This document shows positions 23,601-36,200 of a stretch of DNA of 64,000 nucleotides, in pieces. The position numbers and the translations under genes were made by a program. Source of the stretch: Blastobasis lacticolella (taxonomy: Eukaryota; Arthropoda; Insecta; Lepidoptera; Blastobasidae). The notes beneath the pieces were generated by a model. That model was not told the DNA's origin. It saw only the letters and a program-made list of their open reading frames with translations, and ran no database searches. The stretch is from assembly GCA_905147135.1 (NCBI GenBank), contig LR990041.1, positions 16,801,907-16,865,906 on the forward strand, given 5' to 3'. The first letter of the stretch is position 1, and every line of letters begins with the position of its first letter.

Positions 23601-24627
23601 TGTTTTATATTGTGTTCTGTAAATTGAATTTATTCCCAGTGCAAAGTAACCAAAGAATTTTATGTAGGTATATAAAGCACCTAAACTGACCACCATAAGT
23701 AAGAAACCGTTGTTTATTGTAGGGGATAAATGGTTGTATGGTGGAGGTAAAACAATACCTACTAACCGTGGTAAAAATCCCGATAATATGTGTACCTAGT
23801 GAAAGTGTGGTAAATTACCACGAGAGTTTTGAAACCTATAATGGTTAAAGTTTAATTATTAATTTAATTTAATTTTAAAATGGGTAATTAACACCTATTC
23901 TTATTTCTTGTAGCCCTCGCTGTTTATTGTCTCGCAGGTGTGAAAAGTAGAGAGAACTCTGGCTTAAAGCCTGTTTTAGTCTTGAGCGGCTTGAATCCCT
24001 TGCTTCACTCAGGACTCTAAATAACTCCCTCCCTATCTTTCTTTATAATATTATACCTTTATTAAGTATATCACCGATGTAAGTCACCCGAATTATGAAT
24101 AGGCGTAGGTATCTATACTTCATCATGTACGAGGTTGATTGGTCTGGTTGGATCGGGTATACTCAGGTACGGCGTTTGTACTCAAGTTAAGCGTTAAGTT
24201 ACACGCAAACTTTGGACCTAAGGCAAGAGAAGGCGCAGTTGACCGTCGTCCATAAGGCTGGTATTATACGCTAAGACTGGTACACTTAGTCTATCGTCAG
24301 TCAGACCGTCAAGGCTCTGGGTAACGCGGTCAGTCTAGTTTTGCGTTTCTTTACTGCACGATCTTTAACAGCCCTGAAAACCTGACGACTGAAGACTGAC
24401 GAACTGGAATGACCCCAGACTGAGTGTATCCGATTTATGTCGTAGAATCCTTGGCAGGTTTAAATAACTGTGTTATGATGTTGGCAAACTCGGTGACGCC
24501 GGCGTTGTTGTTAAAAAATTAAATTAAATTTCAAAATCTCGACACTTAGCTCGAATTTGTGGCGCTGTATTGCCAACATAATATTCTGCTAAGGATTCTA
24601 CCAACAGCTTGAGTTTTAACTGTGCAG
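20671..24627. other. Gene-free stretch with scattered repeat pieces
   Basis: Holds family F pieces (21690-21935, 24530-24605) and a motif block at 23757-23850 (taaccgtggtaaaaatcccg) repeated at 45268-45352. At 22920-22820 the minus strand is a LINE tail reading FLGQRISIAIQRGDAASFLG. A 69-codon minus frame at 21366-21157 is not recognised. No supported exon. Confidence 0.45.
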
Positions 24628-24633
24628 TTTATT
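24628..24633 (-). terminator. Poly(A) signal AATAAA of the first Osiris-type gene
   Basis: AATAAA on the minus strand, 134 bases after the stop codon at 24769-24767. Confidence 0.55.
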
Positions 24634-24766
24634 CTGATGTATGTTTGCACAGATGTCAGGCATATCTGACAGTTAATAAGACATCACATTTGTATTGCTA
24701 GCTGTGCTATGAGAACGTAACTGTGTAATATTGTTTATGACCATATTAGAATATCTCTTTATGGCC

Positions 24767-27700
24767 TCAGTTCATGTAGGCGCCGTACTCCATCCCGTTA
24801 CTATGGTAACCATAATGGACGTCAGCCATTTGTTCGTCGTGTCGTCCTTTCACCGCATTGTGGTTCTTGAAGGCGTTGAGCAGGATGAGGGCCAGGGCCA
24901 ATTTCCCGACCATCAAGGACTTGAAGAGCATGAACTTCAGCATACTCAAGAAGAGCGGCACGATGGTGGACTGGATGAGGAACGGCATGATGAACATCGG
25001 CAGGATACGCTGCATCAATTTTTTCTGCTTGCCGCGCCCTGGAACAACGTTGAGTGTGCATTACAATCGAGATTTTTTTTATGCTACGTTGTGACAAACG
25101 AGCAGACAGCCCACCTGATGGAAAGTGGTAACTATCGCCAATAATATGTATGAGTCATGCATTTAGGTTGCAGGCAACAAAAATGCAGAACCGCAGGTGC
25201 ATTGCCACTGTGAGATGAAATGCCTCATGCCTGTAATTGCGCTGAAGTATAAAATAGAAAAATAGTGTTTAAGTATTATTATTTATTCAGATTCAGATTG
25301 GTTCTATTACGCACTACAGAAACGCGTATACGCGAATAGAAAGCAAAGGCCTAATGCTGCTGAGTGCCAGTAGGTATTTATGCGCTCGATTTTCATACCA
25401 GATTTTTCAACTGCTCGCTGCAACTGGCTCGACTCGTAGGAGAACGAGGACCCGGGGTCCGCCTTGACCATGATCCAGAAATTGGCGATCAGGTAATTAC
25501 AGTTAAGCGACTACCATCTGAACTCCGTGACCCTGCTACCAGGGGAACCTGACCAGATTGAATCATGGTTACAAATTCAGCTGCCTGAATTTGCAGGTTT
25601 CATCACGATGTTTTCCCTCACCGTAAGAGCATCAGTTAGAATTTAACTAATTTACATAACTCAGAAAAAATACATTGATACAAGGCCGCAGCGTGATTCG
25701 AACCCGGTACGTCTCGCTTACGAGTCGGATAGTCAACCGCCCGGCCACCGACGCTCTCTTCGTACGCCGACCACGATTAGTCAGAAATAGTTAAAGCGTT
25801 CCTACCTCCCCCACCTACTGTGAATCAGTTCCTTCGAACATCTCCAAAGCTATGTTAGTAGTAATATTCTATGTATGATGTACCGATAAGTAGCGCCGCG
25901 GGTAATGTTGTAAACAAACAACCGCCAAACTGGTAATAACAAGGTACCTTTGTATGTTGTTATCAAATGTACGCGGTAGGAAATCCTAAACATACTTTTA
26001 TAATTGTTAACATTGTACCTAATTAATTTTTATTATTATTGACATAGTAAGTAGGTAAAAGTCGTTTGTAACGCGTAACGACTAAGTGGTATGATAATAT
26101 GACCTTTTTGCACTGAAACATAAATTAAAATGTTACACTTTGAATATATGGGTTTTCCCTGGAGAGTACAGCATGGAGTTCTTCAAGAAAGGGGTTAAAA
26201 GGTTTTTACGGGGTCGGCAACGCGTGGGTGATGCCCCTGGTATTGCAAACGTCCATAGGCTGCGGTGACTGCTTACCATCAGGCAGGCCGCAAGCTTGTT
26301 TGCCACCTTAGTGGTATAAAAAAAGATATATATGTAAAAAATATTTTAATGACCACAATGTAAATAAAACACACTATAATTAACAGATACAAATGCGCCC
26401 TATATTGCGTTTAGTGAACAATTGCAGACAACTTTTGGGAATATGCTAAGTGTCACGGCAGTCAAACTAAAGGACCTGCCTACAGCATGTGCAATGCTTA
26501 CAACGAATGGGTTTTTATAATTGCCTGGGTAGGGAGGGAAATTAATAGTAGACACAGCGCACATTGATAGTGTAAAAACGAGAGTAATGTGTTAGTAACA
26601 TAATTCCGTAGATTGTTAATAACAATGAATTATATAAGTATGTAGGTACCGCCACGGGGTGCCAATCAGCTCCCGAGACTCAACCACCCTTCGGGTCCCC
26701 AGCGGAAGACCTTGGTCGCTTCCCTAACGGTATTAGGAGTGTTAGGAGCTTAAAGTTCGTATTTTTCGTACGAACGTACGATTCGTATCGGTGAGGCCTA
26801 AATATGTGGAGGAAAACAATGTACGTTATTACTATAATTTAGATACTTTCACCTCATTCATACAGTGTAAAAAATACTTTAACGCCGAATCTACCAGCTA
26901 ACTGATTATAGAATACGGTTCGTTATATAATAATACTGCTATTGGTGAATTGCCTTTTACAACAAAATAAAAACGAGATAATCACGTAAGTTGAGGTAGG
27001 TAAATAGTAACTCATGGTCTTATGTACGTTATTATGGCATCAACATTTATTATTTGCTTGCGCGCGCCTGAGAATAACATTAATTAGAGATGATGATATT
27101 GAATAAATTTCTTATGCCACTTCCAAGCAGATAAATACAATGTACCATTTATTGAAAACAATTTACCAAAACACCGCTATATGCATGACAATGTGCCTCT
27201 TTAGGTACGTTTGTACCTACCTATTTGAGGTATTTTCTGTATCTTTTCCATCTGACTGATGAAAAAAGGTATGTTTTGTTTGATCTTCGCAAGTGTTTTC
27301 AAAAAGGTCGTATGACACTCGTGTGCATTAATATATAGACTCCCGCTAGCACACTCGGATCATATCGTATTCTTTTATACAACTACTACGTAATTCTTGT
27401 AGGTAGTCTAAATAGACTAAGATAACACTCTAGGTAGAGTCAGTTACCACTTACTAACAGGTGGACTGTCTGCTCGTTTGTCACTGAATAGCATAAAAAA
27501 GTGAGTAGATACTCTAGTCCGCATCGAATATAGCTTACATGATTAACAAACAATTGGAGTCAATTCAAACATGATTTACTCAATTTTAGGTTTACAAACA
27601 ACACTTATGAACGTCAACAATTTGTGAAACGTAACAAAAATAGAACAATGCACAACTTGGAGTCAATTAGGTAAAAATGTAAGGTGAGAGTTTCGACGCT

Positions 27701-30700
27701 CCGATTACCTGACACTTTGGACTGTAACGTAACAGTAACAAGCGTCTTGGCGTTATTAACAACTACAGTAGTGTTGTTCTTATTTTTCGGTGTATTTAAA
27801 TTTAACTGCTAGGTAAAGTAACTAGTATTTTGACTCAAGTTTCTTGAATACTACTTATTTACTTCGCTGGCTCAGCGACCCAAACCGAAATGGGTCTTGG
27901 CCTCCGACACAAGAATTCGCCATTAGACCTTATCCTGCGCCGTTTGTTCCCAGTTCGTTATCTGGAGGTCACGCAGGTTTTTCCGGACTTCGTCCATCTC
28001 TGAGCCGTCCAACCGGGTATAGCCGGCAAGTTTCTTGAATTAATTATTTATTTATTAATGTCCCGGTTGTGCTCTTGCACACGAGGACCCGGGGTCCGCT
28101 GATCAACATCCAGGATTTGGCCGGTCAGGTACCTAATTACATGGAGCAATTGTTATCTGACTTCCATGGCCCTGATTAGATCATGGTTATACTTTCAGTC
28201 ACCTGAATATGTAGGGTTCAACACGATGTTCTACCTCACCGTGAGAGCATAGGTTAGTGTTCAACTGATGTGCCTAAATAACTCAGAAAAGAGTCAAGGC
28301 TGTATAGCCGCACTGGGGTCCGACCTTTCGCTTACGATTCGGACACCTTAAGGCGCTGTCCTAATTAGCAACTGTCGTACGAGCGGTTTTAAGGTCTCCT
28401 ATTGATCGGGCGAGCGCGTCGTACGGCCATGGTCGCACTATCGTTACTAATTCGGACAGCGACTCCTAGGCCGATACTTCGAGTATACCGAGCTAGTGAA
28501 ATCGCGAGCGTTCAGCTCAATAGTACAGGCCGAAAGAAAATAAAAAAGCCACGGCGTAGTATCTATCGGCGGTCACTTTCACGGCGACCATCTGGACATA
28601 CTAATGAACATTGTAGGTGTTCCGATACGCGGCTGCCGTCCCCGCTCTGATTAATACGACGCGCCATTTCTCTGTCACGCGAGATTTCTTCATATATGCC
28701 TATCTGTAGCTACCAGGTGCCACATATGTGGCAGGTGTATGATGAAATCGGGTTTCTAATGAGAAACTAAGCCTTTTGTTGAAGAATTGGGAGAAGACGA
28801 AATTGTTTCTTAATTTTATCAAGAACCTAAACTTGTTAAGGTTTTTGATGATAAATAAATCAATGTGCTTGGACAATTTAAACAGCGCAATATAGCCTCA
28901 AAGTAAGCAAAGCTTGTGTTATGGGTGCCGAAAAACTAATAAACTACTTATATACTTCTATAAATGCGTCCTTATTATACATGCAACACCCAGACACGTA
29001 ACAGAAGTTAAAATTCATAATTTTAATTTCGACCCGGTCGGAAATTGAACCCCAGGATCTCTGCGGACAGATCGGTATGTTAATCACAGAGCACTCTGGT
29101 CGATAAAACCAGATCGAATGGATTTCCGTTGATGGCGATTTCGTGCAATCTCGCTTCGCTACGAAAACTGACGAGCGGAGTACTTACCCGATTTTCAGTG
29201 CGATGCGGGGATGGTTGAGAATACGGCAAAAAATTATCATGTACTACCAACAGATTTTGCGAGGAATGTCTTAAGTATAACGATTTATAAATAACTACAC
29301 AATTGATGTTGAGGAACCCTAGCCCTAATTTGTCCGTCCAAAAGGCACTCGTGCGCGTTACGGTGTTTATTTTGTGGCCTAATTTTCTTTGTAACTGTCT
29401 TGTGTGTCTCTAACGTACAGTCAGCAGCAGAGTGAGTGATGCAACTGCGTCGACATATCAGGATACTCGTAAACAAAAGTAAGCGGTAGGAAACCCGGAA
29501 CATTACTTTAAATTGTGCATTAAATGTGCTCTGATGATGATGAGAAAGTCTCTGCAGCTGACTGTACCTACCCTACACCGAAAATGTAATCCTAAGTCTA
29601 AATGGTAGCGCGCGAATGTCTATTCGATAGGTTAGAATAATGGTCGATATTGAGTAGTGAACCTAATATTAACATTGGTTATCAAAAAGACATTATAAAT
29701 AAAGAACAGCGGATACTTTCTAAAAAACCAAACATTCTACACTCGGTAGTTCCATTATAGCCGACGCTATGTTATAATTGACGACCTGAGTGGTTCAGTT
29801 AGTGAACATGGGTTCGATTTTCGGCCGAGCAGAAATTTAAATGATGAATTTTAATTTCTGTTACGGGTCTGGCTGTAGTTTGTATTATAAGTAAGTATTT
29901 AAAAAACAGTATATAAGGAGTAAAATCGAAATAGGGACCCCCAGATACTTTATTTGCACTTTGCACCTAATTCGAGCAGCATAGTGGTTTGCGGTTAAGA
30001 TGCCAGCAATTGAAATCATAAAAATCCATTTCTGTTCCGTGTCTTGGTGTTTGTTAGGTGAAAAATATCTTAGTATCTACATAGGTACCCATGAGAGAAT
30101 TAATTTGATATAATTTTTAACACATAACGAATGCTTTTATGACAAACAGGCATGCGGGCCACCTGATTCAAAGTGGTCACCGTCGCCTATAAGTTTATTG
30201 AACGTAATGCATAATTACAATTTTATAAATAAATCTAACCTAACACTATACAAATTACAAAACAACGACCTAAATAATACTAAGCAGAACAACTGACACT
30301 AAATTTTAATTACTTACCTGTTACTTAAAGTACCTATGTAACAGAATACCCCAGATCTGATTCTAAATGGGCACATCACCACTTATCCAAATGGATTTAA
30401 ATCCTGTAAATAAATAAACACTTGAAATAGGTTACACAACCGACCCATTATTCCCGGATCGGAACTATTTTTAGGATTAGGAGTGTGGAGACACTGTATA
30501 ATGGCCCATACAGACCGTACATGATTTCTACACAATTTGTCCCAAAATATTTATGCAATTTTGGTTTTTATACTAATTACGAAAAGCTTATATGTAAAAT
30601 GCGCAGCGCCCACACGCCACACAGTCCGGTTGCTACGCGGTGACTACGCGGGCACGACGCGTAGGTACGCGTTTACTATCCGATTTGTAAGCGGCGACGT

Positions 30701-33109
30701 ATAAACGGGCTCTCAGCAATATCACAGGAGAGCTTTTTCAAAACGATACATTTTGTCGTATTTACCTACTGTTTTATGTAAGTAGTCTACTTAAAGTAGG
30801 CACTTACAAATATGCCATTTTTTATTTTGTTCCAATAGCGCCTTTACGTATAACAATAGAATTGCAAATAATTAAACGAAGTACCTAATAGCGGTTTTAT
30901 ATTTATAATTTTATCCTAAAAAAGTAACCTCGGGTAAAATGATAAATATAAAAGCCATTAATCCGTTAAAAGTGTTTTATTTGGAATGTCTGTGCATAAT
31001 AAAACAGGAGAGCAACAAACTCTAAAAAGTTACTAATTTAAATTGGATGAATTAATGAACTCCCACAAGGTGGACCGACGACCTGGTAAAGATCGCAGGT
31101 ACCAGCTGGATGCGGAAAGCACAGGACAGACGTTCGTGGAGATCTCTGAGGGGAGGCCTATGCCCAGCAGTGGCTAATATGATATATGTTGATGATAATA
31201 GGTATTAAAAAGAGAATAGATTTGAATATACTCAAAAACTTCTGGACCATTTTTACGATTTTAGGTCAACAGGAAATACCCGATAGGTTTTAATTCCCTT
31301 AAAAGCGTAATATGCAGCATAAACGGAGCATATGTTGACTTAGAAGTTTGATTTTTCCGCTACTGAATTCCTTTTTCGCTACTGCTTCGCTACTGAAATC
31401 CATTGGGGATTTCAGGCCTGAGTATTTGATTTAAATTTCAGCTTGACACCTCCACGCGTTCTTGGCAGACAGATGGACGGACGGACGGACGGACGGGCTA
31501 CAAGATAAACCCATAACCTTCCCATCTGTTTTGCCTTTTGAGGTACAGAATCCTAAAAAATTAAAATTAAGGAGTGTCTCCATAAAAGGAACTTGCCTTT
31601 TTCGGCATTTTAGCCGTTTTGTTGTTATTTTACTCTATTTTAATAACGGCAATACCTACACATACATAAAACGTTGTATGATTATAGTGCTAAAATACTA
31701 AAGTATAACAACAAATACTAATAACCAGTCAAGCGCGAGTCGGACACGTGCATCTAGGTTTTGGAATCTATTAGAATTTGACAAATTACGTGTTGCTCTG
31801 AAATCGTCATAATCTGAATCTTGCTGCTACATATCAATCATCATCTTGGCGTTAATGTCCCGGTTGTGCTCTCGCGCACGAGGGCCAGGGGTCCGCCGTG
31901 ACCATGATCCGGGATTTGGCAGGTCAGGTAATTACAGTGGAGCGACTGCCATCTGACCTCCATGACCCTGCTACCAGGGGAACCTGACCAGATTGGATCA
32001 TGGTTCTGCAAAATCTTGCTGCTACATATCTTAAGAATTAAATATTATTTTGTATGGATGATTCGGAACACTTTGTACGCATGTTCGATTCGCGCTTAGC
32101 CGTTTTTCCTATTGGAAATGAGAATAAAGCTTCTAAAGCTAGTCATTTTTGAAATCTGCTTTTCCTTTGACGCGCATACGTGGTGTTTACTCATGCCAAA
32201 ATAATTCAGTCACAATTAAAATCTGCTCTTATTGGAAATATGGCCTTTTGAAAAGAGAAAGGGGTACAGGCTTTGTTCGCATCGAGTTACACCCCTTTGT
32301 ATAACATTAAATAAATACTACCATGTTAGGAAACAATAATAGATAGAATAAAGATATTATTTTATTACCCATTTGCATTTTTCAAATTGAACTAGGGACA
32401 TAGGTACAGCTGAACCTCGATAGAGCGCTAAATATCTATCACGGAAATCCGTGATCCTTGAAATGTAATTGAAATTTAGGTTTTAGACTTATATGCTGAT
32501 AATTTTAAATGACCTAAGAGTACATTCATACCTACCTAAATAAAATTATACTTGCTTACATGTAAGTAGTGAAGTGGTGATTGCTCCACCGACAATAGTT
32601 ATACTCATAAATATATCATGATGACATGTAAGTATAACTGTATACCCAATTTATTATTTATTTTAATAATATTTAATTTAAATTATTTGATATTGTATCC
32701 GTATTGTATTTGGCACTAAAAAACGGGAATAATGATTTGATCTAATTGCTGCGCTTCCATCGATTTCCAGTTTGTTAATCTCAAGCACAGAATATTAATT
32801 GGAAAGATAACATCGTTATTTCAGTACTTTTATCAAATTAGACTTTCAAAGGACTTTTAATTTAAGTTCAATTCAAAACACAAAATCCAACTCACCTGTT
32901 TCTGTCTCCTTATTCGTGTCAATCTGGAGCGACATCAGTTTCGTCGAATTATCCTCCGGCATGTTCACTGTGATGCCGTCGAACAGTTCTATCTTTTTCG
33001 TATCCAAAGTTTCTTTAACTCGTAACGTGTCATCGTCAGTGGTAGCTGATGCTAGGGTTATTAGTACGAGGAGGCATGCGCAGACGGCGCGCGCGTGCGG
33101 TGCGCTCAT
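24767..33109 (-). CDS. Osiris-type (DUF1676) secretory/membrane protein, two exons
   Basis: Exons 33109-32896 and 25038-24767; both junctions are phase 1 (CAG|GTGAGT donor, gttgttccag acceptor), giving 161 residues. Exon 1 holds a signal peptide (residues ~1-23, ending LVLITLASA) and the Osiris-like segment IELFDGITVNMPED. Exon 2 holds the basic RGKQKK lead-in, a long hydrophobic domain (LPMFIMPF to LALALILLNAF), the conserved KSLMVGKLAL core and a Tyr/Gly-rich tail (VHYGYHSNGMEYGAYMN). Osiris proteins act in the endomembrane system and at the cuticle during insect development. The two-cysteine region usual before the hydrophobic domain is absent, so the gene is a short member, or a middle exon was missed in the 7.9-kb intron. 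An ATG 12 bases upstream (33121) is an alternative start; 33109 has the better CAAA-ATG context. Confidence 0.82.
25090..25250 (+). mobile_element. Interspersed repeat family J, close to an Osiris splice acceptor
   Basis: Matches 19765-20025 (gagcagacagcccacctgatgg, gagatgaaatgcctcatgcc). It ends roughly 50 bases upstream, in transcript terms, of the acceptor for exon 25038-24767. Confidence 0.6.
25447..25756 (-). mobile_element. SINE-B, tRNA head intact, 3' truncated
   Basis: The head at the right end has B-box gattcgaacccggtac (reverse strand) and A-box cggccaccgacgctc. The left end stops at gacccggggtccgcc without the usual cttggcgttaatg tail. Inside the long Osiris intron. Confidence 0.8.
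26152..26330 (+). mobile_element. LINE 3'-end fragment, ORF tail
   Basis: Translates as MEFFKKGVKRFLRGRQRVGD, then APGIANVHRLR and a stop, the common tail of a Jockey-like ORF, followed by a short 3' UTR. A second copy is at 49370-49560. Confidence 0.7.
26331..27849. other. Intron DNA; nothing recognised
   Basis: Within the first Osiris intron. AT-rich, no exon supported. A block at 26650-26740 (cccgagactcaaccaccc and neighbours) is less AT-rich but unidentified. Confidence 0.4.
27850..28035 (-). mobile_element. LINE ORF tail fragment (...RILVSEAKTHFG)
   Basis: The minus strand reads ILVSEAKTHFGLLSQRSK-like sequence near 27850-27920, with the upstream part frameshifted. A plus-strand relative is at 61155-61370. 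A typical end of an RTE-like ORF in moths. Confidence 0.65.
28053..28355 (-). mobile_element. SINE-B, degenerate
   Basis: Opens taatgtcccggttgtgctct and keeps the ccggggtccgc and gttctacctcaccgtgagag blocks. The tRNA-like head is badly diverged. An old copy. Confidence 0.65.
28375..28690. other. CpG-rich block in the first Osiris intron
   Basis: Visibly richer in CG dinucleotides than its surroundings (gggcgagcgcgtcgtacgg, aatcgcgagcgttcagc, gatacgcggctgccg). An 82-codon frame exists on the plus strand, but its Arg-rich product resembles nothing. It could be an unclassified recent insertion or a regulatory island. Confidence 0.35.
28861..29104 (-). mobile_element. SINE-C, old copy
   Basis: Reverse orientation: body aagcaaagcttgtgttatgg and ttttaatttcgacccggtcg, with a diverged tRNA-Gly-like head at the right end. 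Confidence 0.7.
29778..29920 (+). mobile_element. SINE-C, tRNA-like head with internal deletion
   Basis: Opens ttgacgacctgagtggttca, then jumps from aacatg directly to ggttcgattttcggcc, missing the anticodon-arm segment. The 3' half is truncated. Confidence 0.7.
29921..31062. other. Intron DNA with small repeat fragments
   Basis: About 30125-30205 carries a gggccacctgatt-type LINE/SINE 3'-end scrap. A CG-rich segment at 30600-30720 is unidentified. No exon supported. Confidence 0.4.
31063..31185 (+). mobile_element. RTE-type LINE 3' end
   Basis: Translates as KVDRRPGKDRRYQLDAESTG-like sequence in shifting frames and ends at the family stop region (gaggcctatgcccagcagtg), followed by a (gatgat)-type tail. 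Same family as 8669-9052 and 59440-60060. Confidence 0.65.
31376..31560 (+). mobile_element. Interspersed repeat with (GGAC)n and an aatcctaaaa end
   Basis: Contains a (GGAC)n microsatellite at 31475-31497 and ends ttttgaggtacagaatccta. This resembles the element at 58080-58180 (gcggacggacggacagacc to gtacggaaccctaaaag). Confidence 0.55.
31836..32011 (-). mobile_element. 5'-truncated SINE-B with perfect 19-bp target duplication
   Basis: Only the 3' half is present: no tRNA-like head, but the body from ggatcatggttctg back to the cttggcgttaatg tail. The 19-base sequence aatcttgctgctacatatc flanks it exactly (31817-31835 and 32012-32030). This shows LINE-style insertion that stopped early. Confidence 0.9.
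32031..32870. other. Intron DNA next to the first Osiris exon; nothing recognised
   Basis: AT-rich with no repeats shared elsewhere in the window and no supported exon. Confidence 0.4.
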
Positions 33110-33177
33110 TTTGCAAGTCACACTGTCTTGCCGCGCGGACGCCCCACCGGCGGCTCTCGACTGGATGAACGTGCTAT

Positions 33178-33210
33178 CACTGATGAGCGACCGAGTGGGC
33201 GGGATATCAT
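33178..33210 (-). promoter_or_regulatory. Possible core promoter of the first Osiris-type gene
   Basis: The minus strand has an initiator ATCAGTG (A of TCA at 33181) 72 bases upstream of the ATG at 33109, and an ATGATATC segment (33210-33203) about 25-30 bases further up. The TATA part is a poor match; the initiator resembles the one of the gene at 50116. Confidence 0.35.
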
Positions 33211-33239
33211 GTTTTGGATTTTGATAGGAGGGACCTTAT

Positions 33240-36200
33240 TGTGATGGTTTGATTGTTAGGTAGTTTCGTAGACATGTAGCCTTATTCAAATTATTGAATA
33301 AATAAATTTAATTTAATTGTTTTTTTTTTGTTTTCAAATGTAGTGCCTACATGTTTAGGTGGATCATTATCATCATCATCACAGCCCATAACAGTCCACT
33401 GCAGGACTTAGGGCCTCTCCCAGGTTATTGCCATTATCTCCATGCTGGGTAGGTGACTTGGAGATAGCAGTGTTACAAATAAAACAAAGGAAAACACTAT
33501 ATTTGAGCCAACAGAGACTTCGATTTTTTGCCTCGAAAACATAAGTCGCCTTGTACGACACCCACGAGTGTAAGGGGTCGGTGCTATTCTACTCTGCTGG
33601 ACACCACACGGCCATTAACGCGCATTTTATTTCGACACTAATTTAATATGAATTTAAAATAACTTGCTTTGACGCAAATAATGGAACAATGCGGCAAATC
33701 TTTTCCTTCATTTTACCTACATCATCCTGAAAATAATCAATTTAATTCCGAACCCGTCACACGCTTGACTGGAGATTGTCTATAAGGAATGATTTGTTAC
33801 CACAGCGTAATTTAAGGCGATTTATATAAATCACTTACCTACCTACCTATTAATAGATACTAAGAACTAATCGTTTCTTTACCTACTGTACCTATAGTGC
33901 AAGCGATTATGCGCAGATAATCTGCGAAACTGGTTGAAACTGGTTAGAAACTGGATTGGAGGAGGTGCTGCCGATTGACCTAGCCCTGATCCATGGTTCG
34001 ACTGGTTTCACTACCATACCCCCTTTCTAAAACTATTGAAATGGACAAATTCTACAGCATACCAACGTTTATTAAAAGTACTATTTCTAGTGATCGTAAA
34101 CAATTTAAAGTATTATCAACGTTTACGTTCTACGGCGTAAAGCTAAAGATCGGTAGGTTAAGTAGGTACTTTTGTAATGCTGCCAGCAAAGACTTCTATT
34201 TATCAATGGCTGCCAGACGTTATAATATTTGTAATTAATTTGTTGTGTAAATTCATCGCATTCAGTTTTGTCCCAGTTCCTAGAAAGGATTTGAATTAGA
34301 TTATCTACTTTATAAACCTATATTAATAAACCTATTATAGCTTTATTGCAGATAGGTACTACTCATTTTCTATGAAAACTTTAGAGAACTGCTAATTATT
34401 TAATTATTTCCTGCGACGCCTGCCTCAACGGCGTCGGGGTCTTGCCAGTATCAACGTGCCCTCCACACTCGAACCCTCGGGTCTGTTTCGGGACCTTGAG
34501 AGCTGGGTCTGCCATTAGTATGGGACTCTATTGCGGGGATATTCTAGAGGCCAGGCGCGGCGGCTGTATCAACCGAGACCCTGAAAAGCCGTAAATACGC
34601 AAATAGCGCTGATATTTGCGTATTTGCGGCGTTTGCTGTGGAAAGTTTGGGGCCGTGGGCACTGAAGCTAAAAAGTTATTTGCCAAATTAAGAGTTGGTT
34701 TAATTCGTTCCACCGGTGAGCGCAGGGCTGGCTCGTTCCTCGGCCAACGAATAGTGATAGTCGTCCAGCGGGGGAATGCAGCCAGCCTTATGGGCGCCAT
34801 CCCAAACAGTGGCAGCGATTTAAGTTATATTTGTACTTATACATTTCTAGATTAGGGTTTTAGGATAATTTGATTTTAGTTAGTTATGTTTTCATCTTTT
34901 TTTAGAATGTATTATTTGTATGCATTTGTTAAATAAAAGTCTATAAGGTAGCAAGAAATTATCTAGACACCTAAAGAAAGACATGGTTTCCTAGGACAAT
35001 GGTGCCGTCCATAAACTGTGTTTAGGTAGGTGTGACAGTTTTCTTGTAATAGGTATAAGTGTAAATTTACCAGTGGAGTGTTGTAAATGGGAAAATTTAT
35101 TATTTGTTATTTATAGTATTCAATGACCAACGAGCAGACAGGTGGGTACCTGACGGGAAGCGGTAACCGTTACGCATAAAATCTACGATTCATGCACAGA
35201 ACCGCAGAACCGCAAGTGCGATCTCACTGTTAGGAGTAGATATCTAGCATTTATTGCCTTCTTTAGGTGGGTATCCTTCAACCGTAACAACATTGTTGCT
35301 TGGCGGAATAAATCATTATCTACATAAACTGTTGATATCCGGTAATGGACGTCTTGCGACCGAATGAGGTTGATGACGATGCCGAGTAGGTGTTATAAAT
35401 GTCAATGTTTATAGGTTGGTATAGGTATTTGTTTTATTCTTTGATTATATACCTACCACATAATCTTAGGTTTTGTCAGATCGCAAAATGAGAGTACGTA
35501 TAGAATAATACACTTAAATAGTAAAATATCAACATGTTTAGGCGATGAGCTCGAATTACCTTTGGGGAATTACCTTGTGGGCGAAAATTAAAAAGTACTC
35601 AGTAAGTTTCTCGTCCAATTGTGTTAGATCAAAACTTACATTTATATAACGTATTAATCTGTTTATGTAACCAGTCGTGTGTGTCGGCTATAAAATTTAC
35701 ATAAACGATAAACTATACATCTAAACGCCAACCTGCATGACCAATTTCACTTGCCTCTACTAGAACGACTTGAGAATGTAATCCGCATTCAGCCTATCAA
35801 GACTATCGGTTACCTAATCTTGCATAACATAGGATGTTACTAAGCTATGTTTTAATCTTATTTTATTTATTAGTTCGTTAGGATCGTTCAAGAAGTATAA
35901 TAGAGGTTGCTTTAAAGGTGTGCGTTGCAGCGGTGAGTCTCTTGATATTACTGATGTCCTAGGCGGCGGTGGTCACTTCCCATCAGGTGACCTGCTTGCA
36001 CGGTTGTCTGCCGTTTATTATTAAACAAAAAATAGTTGATCTTTATAATATGCCGTACAAATATCGCTTAAATAGCTTTATGTATGTATCTAAGTGTATG
36101 TTATTTAATGTGAGCAAGTACGGATGTGTAAAGCTCGGAAACAAAATACTAATATCAATTCGCACCACACCGTTTCGGCGAAAATTTAAGGAATTTCAAG

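Noticed and set aside
24822..25097. 91-codon minus-strand frame rich in His and Ala
   Set aside because: It is the shifted frame over the second exon of the first Osiris-type gene; the frame with the hydrophobic domain matches the family.
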